Source: JAEUKQ01 sp964414755 (GTDB taxonomy: Bacteria > Pseudomonadota > Alphaproteobacteria > JAEUKQ01). From it: 64,000 nt of DNA. This document shows, in pieces, positions 42,546 to 52,534 of the stretch. The stretch spans positions 45,501 to 109,500 of the forward strand of contig CAYPXH010000001.1 in NCBI GenBank assembly GCA_964414755.1. The letters run 5' to 3'. The position numbers were made by a program, and so were the translations under genes. Below the pieces are notes generated by a model, which was not told where the DNA came from, searched no databases, and saw only the letters and a list, made by a program, of their open reading frames with translations. How positions within the stretch are numbered: position 1 is the first letter of the stretch; each line of letters begins with the position of its first letter.

Positions 42546-45278
42546 ATGTCCAAAAAAATGTTAATCGATGCATCGCATCCCGAAGAAACACGCGTTGTTG
42601 TTCTTGAAGGCAAGAAATTAGAAGATTTTGACGTTGAAACAACTCATAAAAAATTAATCAAGGGCAATATATATTTAGCTAAGGTTATCAGAATAGAGCC
42701 ATCGTTGCAGGCTGCCTTTGTTGAATATGGTGGCAACAAGCATGGTTTTTTGCCTTTTAGCGAAATTCATCCCGATTATTATCGGATACCTGTTGAAGAT
42801 CGTCTAGCCTTACAAAGAGAATTAGAGGCTGACAGGCTTCCAGAAAGCAGCGAACATGTCGACGTTGATTTATCTTTATCACCGCAGGTGCAGCAAGATA
42901 GCCAAACGGTTTTAAATTTAACCGATCAACAGCCAGAAACAGAAGGTAACGCAATTAATCTGCAACAATCTGAAGGATCAGAACAGTCCTATGTTGCACC
43001 CCATGCAGAAGGTAGTGATCGTCTTTTGGAGCAAGCCACCCTGGATGCAGCAAGCCCTAAGGCAGTACAGCAAATACAGGAAAGTTCAGATGTTCCAATG
43101 GGTGATGTGTTGTCCATGGATCAGAAAGAAAATACATCTGATCCGGCTACAGCAGCGGTATTATTGCAAGAAACGGACGATAAGGGTGTTCTGGTAGCCG
43201 ATAACTTAGTTGTCGACAGCAGTTCTCAAGAAGCATCAGATGTTGAAATTATCGGTGGTGTAGAAGAAATTGAGGCAAATCGCAGGATTATTTATCAACG
43301 ATTGTTACGCCGCTATAAAATTCAGGAAGTCATCAAACGCCGTCAGGTTATGTTGGTGCAGGTTACTAAGGAAGAGAAAGCGAACAAAGGTGCTGCCATA
43401 ACCACCTATATATCGTTGGCGGGGCGATATTGTGTATTAATGCCTAATGCCGGCCGCAGTGGCGGTGGGGTCAGCCGCAAAATAACCTCAGCTGCTGACC
43501 GTAAGAGATTAAAATCAATTATTGATGAACTGGAAATGCCAAAGGGGATGGCAATTATTATCAGAACAGCGGGTAGTGAGCGTTCAAAATCAGAAATTAG
43601 GCGTGATTGCGAATATTTGACGCGTCTTTGGGAAGAGATTCGTGAACTTACCATCCATTCATCTGCCCCTGCATTAGTTTATGAAGAAGCAAATCTTATT
43701 AAAAGAGCCGTGCGTGACCTTTATTCCAAAGAAATAGAGGAAGTGATTGTTTCAGGCGAGGAAGCCTATAAAACAGCTAAATCTTTTATGCGCGTCATGG
43801 TTCCAAGCCATGCCAGACGCGTTCAAATTCACCGTGATGATAAAATACCCTTGTTTCAACAATATGATGTTGAAACCCAGTTGCTGGCACTTCTAACCCC
43901 TAGGGTTCAGTTGCGCTCTGGAGGGTATATAGTGATTAATCATACAGAGGCTTTAGTTGCTATTGATGTCAATTCGGGCCGTGCTACCCGTGAACGCCAC
44001 ATTGAAGAAACAGCTTTAAAAACAAACCTTGAAGCTGCTGATGAAATTGCGCGTCAGATTCGACTGCGCGATCTTTCCGGATTGATAGTTATTGATTTTA
44101 TCGATATGGAAACCACATCGCATAATCAAGCGGTAGAAAAAAGGTTAAAAGAGGCGATGCGTGCCGATCGTGCACGCATTCAAATTGGTCGAATTAGTTC
44201 TTTCGGATTGTTAGAGCTATCACGTCAACGCATGCGTCCAAGCCTGCTTGAAACTAATTCAGAGATATGTCACTATTGTGGTGGAACTGGCCACCTGCGC
44301 TCGACCGAGGCAGTGTGCCTCGATATTTTGCGTCAAATTGAGTCAGATGGTCTAAAGAAGCCAGGTTTTGAAATAGAAGTTACAGTAGCCCCAGAGGTTG
44401 CCACCTATGTCTTGAACAATAAAAGACACATGTTAGCGGATATTGAAAAACGGCACCAGCTGGTGGTTACCTGGGCTATTAACGAAAAATCATCCCCGAT
44501 AGGGTTTAGTATTGCTTATACGCGGCAGATAACACCCGAACATCGGGTTGCTAGGGTTGCCGAATCAGCTAACAAGCAACAAGATGGCATGATAGAAGAA
44601 AGCAACGGTAATGAACATATAGATCAAGAAGCAATTGGTAATGATGGTTTAGATGTTGGTGATTCTTCAAATCAAGAAAAACCAGCCTTCATCAGTAAGG
44701 CGAAGCCAAAACTCGATGTGCAAGAAATGAAACAAAACCAACCCGACGGTGTTTTACATAATGACCCAGAAGTAATTGCCGATGAGGTTACTGGTGATTC
44801 TAAGAGACAACAACGTCATCCAAAAGGCCGACGTCATCGGGATCAGCGTAATCGTGACGAACGGTACCAGGGTTCGGGTCGCGGTGGGCGCCATCGGCGT
44901 GACCGACGTAGGAATAGTCAAGAATCGAAACGGCCATTAGGGGGAGGTACAACAGATACTGCTGTATCTGAGAATGTATTGGTGAATCCTGTAGATAGTA
45001 TTCACAATACCGAACCCAAAAAACCCCACGTTAACCAAGAGCGCGGGGAAGTATTAAAGGTTTTGTATTCACCGGATATTTCTCATAACCAAATATCACC
45101 TACGCAGCAAAGTGAGGCATCTAGCCAGCGCCATCACGGTGATGTTTTGCCGGTGACCGACCGTACCGATCAGCCTAGGCAAGAGTTTTCTGTCCAGGAA
45201 AACGCGTCAAATATTATTTCTACTGATAAAACAGCTGAAAAGCCGCGCAAAGGTTGGTGGCGGCGGTTAATTAGTTAG
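42546..45278 (+). CDS. rne: Ribonuclease E
   Basis: RNase E is the main endonuclease of mRNA decay and rRNA/tRNA processing. The 910-residue protein starts with the alphaproteobacterial signature Met-Ser-Lys-Lys-Met-Leu-Ile-Asp-Ala, which decides the ATG at 42546 (AAGGA upstream) over an earlier in-frame ATG at 42480. The S1 RNA-binding domain is interrupted by an acidic insert at about residues 80-250. Catalytic Asp474 and a second Asp in Ile-Asp-Phe-Ile-Asp follow, and the zinc link has Cys575-His-Tyr-Cys578. The C-terminal half is disordered with an Arg-rich block and ends in Arg-Lys-Gly-Trp-Trp-Arg-Arg, a class hallmark. Confidence 0.95.
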   Translation: MSKKMLIDASHPEETRVVVLEGKKLEDFDVETTHKKLIKGNIYLAKVIRIEPSLQAAFVEYGGNKHGFLPFSEIHPDYYRIPVEDRLALQRELEADRLPESSEHVDVDLSLSPQVQQDSQTVLNLTDQQPETEGNAINLQQSEGSEQSYVAPHAEGSDRLLEQATLDAASPKAVQQIQESSDVPMGDVLSMDQKENTSDPATAAVLLQETDDKGVLVADNLVVDSSSQEASDVEIIGGVEEIEANRRIIYQRLLRRYKIQEVIKRRQVMLVQVTKEEKANKGAAITTYISLAGRYCVLMPNAGRSGGGVSRKITSAADRKRLKSIIDELEMPKGMAIIIRTAGSERSKSEIRRDCEYLTRLWEEIRELTIHSSAPALVYEEANLIKRAVRDLYSKEIEEVIVSGEEAYKTAKSFMRVMVPSHARRVQIHRDDKIPLFQQYDVETQLLALLTPRVQLRSGGYIVINHTEALVAIDVNSGRATRERHIEETALKTNLEAADEIARQIRLRDLSGLIVIDFIDMETTSHNQAVEKRLKEAMRADRARIQIGRISSFGLLELSRQRMRPSLLETNSEICHYCGGTGHLRSTEAVCLDILRQIESDGLKKPGFEIEVTVAPEVATYVLNNKRHMLADIEKRHQLVVTWAINEKSSPIGFSIAYTRQITPEHRVARVAESANKQQDGMIEESNGNEHIDQEAIGNDGLDVGDSSNQEKPAFISKAKPKLDVQEMKQNQPDGVLHNDPEVIADEVTGDSKRQQRHPKGRRHRDQRNRDERYQGSGRGGRHRRDRRRNSQESKRPLGGGTTDTAVSENVLVNPVDSIHNTEPKKPHVNQERGEVLKVLYSPDISHNQISPTQQSEASSQRHHGDVLPVTDRTDQPRQEFSVQENASNIISTDKTAEKPRKGWWRRLIS

Positions 45279-45312
45279 ATTAGGGCAATGAAAAGTTGAT
45301 GAAGGGGATTAT

Positions 45313-46779
45313 ATGATAGAAGCTGAAAAAATTGCACCGGTTTTTCTAAAAGATCCCGATAAAGCCTGTGAGCAGATTATTAAAATCTATGAAACGCAGA
45401 CAGATTTTTTACGTCGGTCGTTCAAGAAATTCTCGACATCCGGGCTTACGGAACGCCACCGCGCCTATTACCCATATGTGCGGCTACAGAACAAGCATTT
45501 TGCACAACACGATACCCGTCTAAGTTATGGTTTTATTTATAATCCTGGTACCTATTATACAACCCTAACACGCCCTAAACTTTTCCGGCGGTATTTACAC
45601 GAACAATTTTCGCTGTTGTTACGTAACCATCATATTCCTCTAGAAGTTGGATTGAGTACAACGCCCATACCAATACACTTTGCGTTTGAAGAAGGTATTC
45701 ATTTAGAGGGTGGATTAGGTTCAGAAAGCCTTCAGTTGCTTCGCGAGATATTTGATGTTCCGGATCTAGCAGTTGTCAATGACAGTATTGCTAATGGAAC
45801 TTATCCAACAAATGATGAGGATAATAGGCCATTATCTTTATTTACAGCACCGCGGGTTGATTATTCCTTATTTCGTCTTAAGCATTATACGGCAACATCA
45901 TGCGATCATTTCCAAAATTTTGTACTTTTTACCAATTATCAGTTTTATGTTGATGAGTTTGTTAAATATGGTCGAGATTTGGTAAAAACTGGCAAAAGCC
46001 GATACACAGCTTTTGTTGAACCAGGAGATATGATAACTTCACTATCACAATCGGCTGAAAGAAATACTCAAAAAGCACTCAGCCGGTTACCACAGATGCC
46101 AGCATATCACTTGGTTGCACCTCAAGATCACGGTGTTACACTTATCAACATTGGTGTTGGTCCATCTAACGCTAAAACCATCACAGACCATGTTGCTGTT
46201 TTAAGACCTCATGCATGGATTATGTTGGGGCATTGTGCCGGGTTGCGCAACAGTCAGCGTTTGGGCGATTATGTTTTGGCACATGGCTATGTCAGAATGG
46301 ATCACGTGTTAGATGCTGATTTACCTACATGGGTGCCGTTGCCTCCGCTTGCCGAAATTCAGGTTGCTTTGCAGCAGGCAGTAGGGGCTATTACCGGGTT
46401 ACAAGGATATGACCTAAAGAAAATCATGCGTACAGGAACTGTAGCTACTGTTGCGGATCGTAATTGGGAAATTCGCCCGCAATCTGAACAAATTCAGCAA
46501 TTTAGTCAAAGTCGTGCAATTGCCCTGGATATGGAAAGCGCGACAATTGCAGCAAATGGCTTTCGTTTTCGTGTTCCTTATGGCACATTGCTATGTGTTT
46601 CCGATAAACCATTGCACGGTGAAATGAAGCTGCCAGGAATGGCAAGTGCTTTTTATAACCAACAAGTATCGCAGCACCTAAAAATTGGGATTCACACCAT
46701 GGAATTACTTGCTAATCTTGGGTTAGAAAGTTTACATAGCCGCAAGCTACGCAGTTTTTCAGAAACAGCTTTTCAGTAA
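45313..46779 (+). CDS. amn: AMP nucleosidase
   Basis: Amn hydrolyses AMP to adenine and ribose 5-phosphate, regulating the adenylate pool. The 488-residue protein is full length. The C-terminal nucleoside phosphorylase-like domain has Asn-Ile-Gly-Val-Gly-Pro-Ser, Met-Leu-Gly-His-Cys-Ala-Gly-Leu and the purine-site Leu-Asp-Met-Glu-Ser-Ala-Thr near residue 410; the N-terminal domain (residues 1-175) is specific to Amn. It follows rne by 34 bases and precedes an MFS gene. Confidence 0.95.
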   Translation: MIEAEKIAPVFLKDPDKACEQIIKIYETQTDFLRRSFKKFSTSGLTERHRAYYPYVRLQNKHFAQHDTRLSYGFIYNPGTYYTTLTRPKLFRRYLHEQFSLLLRNHHIPLEVGLSTTPIPIHFAFEEGIHLEGGLGSESLQLLREIFDVPDLAVVNDSIANGTYPTNDEDNRPLSLFTAPRVDYSLFRLKHYTATSCDHFQNFVLFTNYQFYVDEFVKYGRDLVKTGKSRYTAFVEPGDMITSLSQSAERNTQKALSRLPQMPAYHLVAPQDHGVTLINIGVGPSNAKTITDHVAVLRPHAWIMLGHCAGLRNSQRLGDYVLAHGYVRMDHVLDADLPTWVPLPPLAEIQVALQQAVGAITGLQGYDLKKIMRTGTVATVADRNWEIRPQSEQIQQFSQSRAIALDMESATIAANGFRFRVPYGTLLCVSDKPLHGEMKLPGMASAFYNQQVSQHLKIGIHTMELLANLGLESLHSRKLRSFSETAFQ

Positions 46780-46807
46780 ATAAAAATTTTGACATTAGGC
46801 AAAGATA

Positions 46808-48085
46808 ATGGCACAGCCAACCAACGACACCAAAAGTGGTAACGCTTTATTTACCAAGGCAGAATGGAAAATCATTTTGCTGATGGCCGCTGTTCAATTC
46901 GTTAATATTCTTGATTTTATGATGGTGATGCCATTAGGTGAGGATATTGCCCGTGCTATGTTGTTTTCACCAAGCCATATTGGATATTTAGGGGGTAGTT
47001 ATACAGCTGCCGCTTGTGTTGCCGGGTTAGTCGGGGGAATGTTTTTAGATCGCTTTGACCGTCGTCAGGCTTTAGCCGTTGCTTTGTTTGGGTTGGTAGC
47101 AACAACTGCGCTTGGCGGATTGTCACAAAATTTCGAACAACTGATTATAACTCGTGTTCTTGCAGGTTTTTGTGGTGGGCCGGCCACAGCGCTTGCAATC
47201 TCTTGTGTTGCAGATAATATCCACCCCTCGCGGCGGGGACGTGCATTAGGTATCGTGATGGGATCATTTTCAATGGCCTCTATTTTTGGTGTTCCTCTTG
47301 GTTTGGAACTTGCTTTAATAGGAGGGTGGCGTATTCCATTTTTCGTCGTTGCTGGTCTTGGGCTGCTTATTGTTGGTGGTGTTATTACCTTGTTACCAGC
47401 ACAACGTGTCCACCTGGTGCGTGAAGGTGTTGCGCATCTTAAAAGTAGTAATCCTTTTTTGAATATGATTAATGTTCTGCGGTATCCTGGGGCTATTGGT
47501 GGTCTAAGCATCGCGTTATTTACCATGCTATCTATGTTTATGATTGTTCCAAATATCGCAACATATGTTCAGCATAATCTAGGATTTCCAAGAAATCAGA
47601 TGAGTTTGTTGTACCTGATTGGTGGTGGGCTGAGTTTTTTTTCGGTAATTATTGCTGGGCGTTTTGTGGATCGATTCGGTTCAACACCGGTTACCACTGT
47701 AACAACGTTGTGTATGGCTGCTGTAATATATCTTTGTTTTATTAACCCAAATTTTATTGCTCTACCTGTGTTAGCTTTATTCCCCATGTTTATGCTTTTT
47801 AGCTCGGCACGGATGGTGGGTAACGGTACAATTTTATCTAAGATAACCGCGCCCCGTGATCGGGCAAGCTATATGTCGATTGTTTCAGCCGTGCAGCATC
47901 TTGCAGGTGCTTGTGGTGCTTTCTTCTCTTCAATGTTGTTAAAAAATGATGAGCAGGGGGCATTTATCCATATGGATATTATTGCCATGGTCTCTATTGT
48001 TTTAAGTTTATTATTACCGGCCATCATGCTGATGGTAGAAAGAAAGATAAGGCTTTATAGTAAACCTGCTTCTGAGAATAAGTAG
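46808..48085 (+). CDS. MFS drug/solute transporter
   Basis: The 425-residue protein has twelve likely membrane helices and the major facilitator loop motif Gly-Gly-Met-Phe-Leu-Asp-Arg-Phe-Asp-Arg-Arg between helices 2 and 3, as in the DHA1 family. The N-terminal Asn-Ile-Leu-Asp-Phe-Met-Met-Val-Met-Pro-Leu is common in Ara-J/chloramphenicol-type efflux members. The cargo is unknown. It starts 28 bases after amn and may be in the same transcript. Confidence 0.88.
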   Translation: MAQPTNDTKSGNALFTKAEWKIILLMAAVQFVNILDFMMVMPLGEDIARAMLFSPSHIGYLGGSYTAAACVAGLVGGMFLDRFDRRQALAVALFGLVATTALGGLSQNFEQLIITRVLAGFCGGPATALAISCVADNIHPSRRGRALGIVMGSFSMASIFGVPLGLELALIGGWRIPFFVVAGLGLLIVGGVITLLPAQRVHLVREGVAHLKSSNPFLNMINVLRYPGAIGGLSIALFTMLSMFMIVPNIATYVQHNLGFPRNQMSLLYLIGGGLSFFSVIIAGRFVDRFGSTPVTTVTTLCMAAVIYLCFINPNFIALPVLALFPMFMLFSSARMVGNGTILSKITAPRDRASYMSIVSAVQHLAGACGAFFSSMLLKNDEQGAFIHMDIIAMVSIVLSLLLPAIMLMVERKIRLYSKPASENK

Positions 48086-48110
48086 TAATAGCCTTACTTA
48101 GCCCATAGGC

Positions 48111-48566
48111 TTAACTTATAGGATTGCGCGCGCGGTAATCGATCAGAAGCTGCCTGCGTAGCTGAATTTCGTTTTTCTCTAGAAAAGTTGTTGGTGAATA
48201 TCCCCAAACAGATCCTGGCCAAGCTGGATCAAGGGAAGGATTGGCGTACCTTCCAATAATATGGATATGCAATTGTGGGACAATATTGCCCAAAGCAGCA
48301 ATGTTTATTTTATCGGGATTAAAGATATATTTAATTGCCTTACTACACCATGTAATTTCATCCATTAATTGGCGTTGGTCACGCACAGATAATTCATAAA
48401 TTTCCCTAAGATCTGCCTTATTAGGTATTAACATCAACCAGGGCCATTCTTTTTCGTGTTTTAACCGAAAATGGCACAAGCCGTTATCCCACAGCCAAGT
48501 GCTGTTTTGTAGTAAACGCTGATCGATAGATATATCCAAATTATTTCCCAAATTATGATTGTTCAA
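48111..48566 (-). CDS. HIT family protein
   Basis: The 151-residue protein carries the histidine-triad motif Gln-Leu-His-Ile-His-Ile-Ile near residue 96, preceded by Asn-Ile-Val-Pro. Such proteins hydrolyse or transfer nucleotide conjugates. The Trp-rich Pro-Trp-Leu-Met-Leu-Ile-Pro segment near residue 42 and the C-terminal region match the alphaproteobacterial HIT group. The usual third His of the triad is replaced (Gly-Arg follows), as is common in this group. It converges on the MFS gene. Confidence 0.87.
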   Translation of the reverse strand: MNNHNLGNNLDISIDQRLLQNSTWLWDNGLCHFRLKHEKEWPWLMLIPNKADLREIYELSVRDQRQLMDEITWCSKAIKYIFNPDKINIAALGNIVPQLHIHIIGRYANPSLDPAWPGSVWGYSPTTFLEKNEIQLRRQLLIDYRARNPIS

Positions 48567-48680
48567 ATGTTTACATTGTTGATTTTTATCACATCAGACT
48601 TTCCCTTGCAAAAGTGGTATGGAACAGTCATGATGTAACGTAAATATTGTGGGTAAGTTTGTTTTAAAAGGCAAGATCTT

Positions 48681-50195
48681 ATGACTGAATTTCGTGATAT
48701 ATTGACAAAACTTGGATTTACCGAACAGGAATTATTAAAAGGCGATCTTCAGGTTCGTTCACCACTTGATGGGCGGGAGATTGCAAAGGTTGTAACCCAT
48801 ACCGCTACACAGACGGCAAGTGTTATTAAAAGCGCCTATGCAGCTTCTCAGGAATGGAAAAAAATTCCTGCCCCTAAGCGGGGTGAACTAGTTCGTCTTT
48901 TTGGCCAGGAATTACGTCAACATAAAGATACATTAGGTCAGCTTATAACAATAGAATGTGGTAAGATTCTAGAGGAGGGGCGTGGCGAAGTTCAAGAAAT
49001 GATCGATATCTGTGATTTTGCGGTTGGGTTATCGCGACAACTTTATGGGTTGACAATTGCTTCAGAAAGACCGGGTCACCGGATGATGGAAACATGGCAT
49101 CCGTTAGGTGTTATTGGTGTTATCAGTGCCTTTAATTTTCCGGCGGCTGTTTGGGCATGGAATTTTGCTTTGGCAATTGTTTGTGGCAATAGTGTTGTGT
49201 GGAAGCCTTCTGAAAAAACCCCACTCACAGCCTTAGCTTGCCAAAAACTATGGGAGCAGGCGGTGTTAAGATTTTCCCAGAAGATACCTGTTATATCATA
49301 TGTGATATTGGGTGATGCAAAGATTGGCGAGATATTAGTCGATCACCCTCAAGTTGCCCTTATTAGCGCAACAGGAAGTACCAGAATGGGTAAAGCTATA
49401 GCCCCAAAGGTTGCCGGCCGTTTTGGTAAATTATTGTTAGAACTTGGTGGAAATAATGCCATGATTCTAACGAGTTCGGCTGATATTGACCTTGCCATGC
49501 GGGCTATTTTGTTTAGTGCGGTTGGGACAACCGGGCAGAGATGTACAACATTACGCCGACTAATTGTTGAGCAGAGCATAATGTCTACAACCATAAACCA
49601 ACTGGCAAAACTGTATCAACAGGTTACCATTGGTCATCCACTGAACAGCAAAGTTTTGATTGGGCCATTGATCGATCAGGCAGCGTTTTTAAATATGCAA
49701 AAATCTATTGAAGTAGCCAAAAAGGAAGGTGGGCGTGTAATTGGTGGCGAACGGCTATTTGAAAAGGAATACCCTAATGCCTACTATGTACGGCCAGCTT
49801 TGATTGAGATGCCACGTCAAACCGAAATCGTGCGTCATGAAACCTTCGCACCTATTCTTTATGTTATGCCCTATCATTCATTTGAAGAGGCGATTGCCAT
49901 CCATAACGATGTGCCGCAAGGGTTATCATCTTGCATTTTTACAAATGATTTACGTCAGGCCGAAATGTTTTTATCAGCTGTTGGCAGTGATTGTGGGATT
50001 GCCAACGTTAATATCGGGCCAAGTGGTGCAGAAATTGGCGGTGCATTCGGTGGTGAAAAGGAAACCGGGGGTGGGCGCGAGTCAGGGTCGGATAGCTGGC
50101 GCAATTATATGCGTCGCGCAACTAATACTATTAATTATTCGCGTGAATTGCCATTAGCACAAGGTATCCAGTTTAACTTACCAGGTAAGAATTGA
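48681..50195 (+). CDS. Aldehyde dehydrogenase, ALDH7 type
   Basis: The 504-residue protein matches the antiquitin (ALDH7) family, NAD-dependent dehydrogenases that oxidise aminoadipate semialdehyde in lysine breakdown. The catalytic Cys288 lies in Gly-Gln-Arg-Cys-Thr-Thr, the general-base Glu in Leu-Glu-Leu-Gly-Gly-Asn-Asn near residue 254, and the C-terminal Gly-Ala-Phe-Gly-Gly-Glu-Lys-Glu-Thr-Gly-Gly-Gly-Arg block is characteristic. The exact substrate is inferred from family. It stands alone, 65 bases before a small membrane protein. Confidence 0.9.
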   Translation: MTEFRDILTKLGFTEQELLKGDLQVRSPLDGREIAKVVTHTATQTASVIKSAYAASQEWKKIPAPKRGELVRLFGQELRQHKDTLGQLITIECGKILEEGRGEVQEMIDICDFAVGLSRQLYGLTIASERPGHRMMETWHPLGVIGVISAFNFPAAVWAWNFALAIVCGNSVVWKPSEKTPLTALACQKLWEQAVLRFSQKIPVISYVILGDAKIGEILVDHPQVALISATGSTRMGKAIAPKVAGRFGKLLLELGGNNAMILTSSADIDLAMRAILFSAVGTTGQRCTTLRRLIVEQSIMSTTINQLAKLYQQVTIGHPLNSKVLIGPLIDQAAFLNMQKSIEVAKKEGGRVIGGERLFEKEYPNAYYVRPALIEMPRQTEIVRHETFAPILYVMPYHSFEEAIAIHNDVPQGLSSCIFTNDLRQAEMFLSAVGSDCGIANVNIGPSGAEIGGAFGGEKETGGGRESGSDSWRNYMRRATNTINYSRELPLAQGIQFNLPGKN

Positions 50196-50259
50196 CGATG
50201 TTATTTGACGTATGGGATAAAATAGGACAAAATCAGCATTTTTAATGAGGTGACACAAC

Positions 50260-50529
50260 ATGCAAAGCAACCAACAGCAATACTGGTTTAGGGTGAAGAA
50301 ATATGGCTATGGGGCTTATCCTGTAAGCATTCAGGGCTGGTTGTGTTTATTAATGTTTCTGGGCATATATTTTGCTGATATTTTTTGGATCGTCAGCCAA
50401 GATTCGATAACAATTACCAAAATATTGGTAGCAATTGCTGTATTTTTATTGGCTTTAGCTGGCCTTGTCTGGATTGCACGTAAAAAATCGGATAAGCCAT
50501 GGCGCTGGCGCTCATCAACATCAGAGTAG
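50260..50529 (+). CDS. Small two-helix membrane protein of unknown function
   Basis: The 89-residue protein has an aromatic basic start (Tyr-Trp-Phe-Arg-Val-Lys-Lys-Tyr-Gly-Tyr-Gly) followed by Gln-Gly-Trp, two membrane helices (about 26-46 and 51-70) and a basic C-terminus with Lys-Pro-Trp-Arg-Trp-Arg. The start motif is typical of a small uncharacterised proteobacterial family. GAGGTG precedes the ATG. It may be co-transcribed with the dehydrogenase. Confidence 0.8.
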   Translation: MQSNQQQYWFRVKKYGYGAYPVSIQGWLCLLMFLGIYFADIFWIVSQDSITITKILVAIAVFLLALAGLVWIARKKSDKPWRWRSSTSE

Positions 50530-50549
50530 TGATGTTTTAGCCATCTAAT

Positions 50550-52304
50550 CTAACCTTTTATTTTGATGGCCTTGCCACCAGATATTTCATAGACTTGGTG
50601 TGCCTTTTCTTTCCAAAGGGATTGATGGGAAATAGCGATAACCGTAACAGATGGTAATAGCCCTGCAATTCTTTGGTATATATCTAGCTCGGTTTGTGGA
50701 TCGAGTGCACTGGTTGCTTCATCTAAAATTAACAAGCGCGGTTTATGAATCAAAGCTCGGGCAATAGCCATGCGTTGACGTTGTCCGCCGGATAATAAAC
50801 CGCCACGTTCCCCAACAATTGTATTAAGACCATCAGGCAATGATCGAACAAAATCGTCAAGGCCGGCTATTATTAACGCATCCTCGGCATCTTTGGTGCC
50901 TAATTTAGGGTCTGACAAAGTTAAATTTCTTAAAATAGTATCATTAATCAAGATAACTTCTTGTGGTACATAGCCTACCATAGAACGCCAATGTTCAATA
51001 TCTACATTCTCTAACTTTATGCCATCAATCAAAATATTGCCTTGCTGATTTTTATAAAAGCCTAATAAAAGATCAATAACTGTTGTTTTTCCAGAACCGG
51101 ATCCACCAACAATAGTTGTAACCTGACCAGCCTGAATACGAAGATTAATATCTTGTAGAATTTTGCGTTTTTCATGATAATCAAAACTAACTTGGTCAAA
51201 TACAATGCCTGAAAGTAAGGTTGGCTTTTCTTGCCCTAGCCAATTTTCTTTTTCATTTTTCAGGTTTTTTATAAGGTTCTTAACCTGTATATAGGCTGAT
51301 TCACAACCCGAAAAAACACTTAAGAACTGTTGTGCCCTGTTAAAAGCAGTAATAACTGACTGCATCATTAACACCATAATAACGGTTTCCGATAAAGACT
51401 GCTCCCATACCACAAGAGATATGTACAGAAAAGCCGCTAGAAAAGATGAAGATATTGGTTCTTGGAGGGCGCGTCTAATTTCTTTGAAAAGGATAATCTT
51501 ACGTAATCCCTTATCCAACTTTTTTATGGATTTCATAAAGAGATTACTAAAATGCTTTAGCTTTTCCATTGCTCGGATAGGTTTTATATTAAGGAGAAAA
51601 TCCGAGATTTGCTGGGTCATTTTAATGTTGGTACTTTTATGTTTAAAGCTTGCTTTTCGTGTAATTCTAACAAGAAAGTTCAGCAGTAATGAAATGGCCA
51701 TACCAACGACACAAGCAAATATTGCAACTTTCCAAGAAATAAAAGCCACAACACTGAAATAAATTGTACCCTGTAAAAAAGCACCTAGAAACAGCATCGC
51801 AAGATTATACGCTTCACTAGCTTGATCAACTTCACGGTTTATGGTTGCAACAATGGTACTTAGTGGCTGGGCGGTAAAATATCTCCAATTGGTTTTTTGC
51901 AATAAAGATGAAATTTCCAGCCGATTATTGTAGGCAATATTAGCAACATAACGACCTGTATAAACAGCACTGCTTAATAGCAGAAGAGACTTAAATACAA
52001 TACTGAAAACAAAAAACACAAGAAGATTAGTAATGGTGAACGATATACCTAAACTATTGAAAAGACCATGAAGCAAAAGCTCAATTTCTGATGGGGTCTG
52101 TCCGGGGCTTGATACACCATTTAGGGCCGGCAGAAGGCTAAGCAGCCCAAAACTGCCAATAGAGTTGGCAATAAAAAGCAGAAAAATAATAAAAACTGTT
52201 GATAAGCTACCGTTACGCCAAACAACCTTAAGGGCACTAACGATCAAGCCGTTTTTTGGTACAATAATCTTATTGGGCGGGCGTTTTTTTTTGTGCACAG
52301 TCAA
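50550..52304 (-). CDS. ABC transporter, fused permease and ATPase
   Basis: The 584-residue half-transporter has an N-terminal six-helix permease domain and a C-terminal ATPase domain with Walker A Gly-Gly-Ser-Gly-Ser-Gly-Lys-Thr-Thr near residue 405, the signature Leu-Leu-Ser-Gly-Gly-Gln-Arg-Gln-Arg, and Walker B Leu-Leu-Ile-Leu-Asp-Glu-Ala-Thr-Ser. It is an exporter of the MsbA/multidrug type and probably works as a homodimer. The substrate is unknown. The start is uncertain: TTG at 52304 or GTG at 52298, neither with a ribosome site. Confidence 0.9.
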   Translation of the reverse strand: MTVHKKKRPPNKIIVPKNGLIVSALKVVWRNGSLSTVFIIFLLFIANSIGSFGLLSLLPALNGVSSPGQTPSEIELLLHGLFNSLGISFTITNLLVFFVFSIVFKSLLLLSSAVYTGRYVANIAYNNRLEISSLLQKTNWRYFTAQPLSTIVATINREVDQASEAYNLAMLFLGAFLQGTIYFSVVAFISWKVAIFACVVGMAISLLLNFLVRITRKASFKHKSTNIKMTQQISDFLLNIKPIRAMEKLKHFSNLFMKSIKKLDKGLRKIILFKEIRRALQEPISSSFLAAFLYISLVVWEQSLSETVIMVLMMQSVITAFNRAQQFLSVFSGCESAYIQVKNLIKNLKNEKENWLGQEKPTLLSGIVFDQVSFDYHEKRKILQDINLRIQAGQVTTIVGGSGSGKTTVIDLLLGFYKNQQGNILIDGIKLENVDIEHWRSMVGYVPQEVILINDTILRNLTLSDPKLGTKDAEDALIIAGLDDFVRSLPDGLNTIVGERGGLLSGGQRQRMAIARALIHKPRLLILDEATSALDPQTELDIYQRIAGLLPSVTVIAISHQSLWKEKAHQVYEISGGKAIKIKG

Positions 52305-52534
52305 ACCAGTTTTTTATCGCTAACGCCTATTATAAAATAAAAACCTACAACCTCAAGAAATTTGTATCTAATTTAAATATAAATTTTTTGATAATATAAT
52401 GATTATTTTAATATGAATTTTATAGATTTTATGCGAAATTAATTTCAGATAAATTGTACAAAAATTAATCAGATTTGTGGCTTGTTAAGTTTAAAATGAA
52501 GGCAGGATTAGTTAATTCTTTTTAAGGATCTTTG

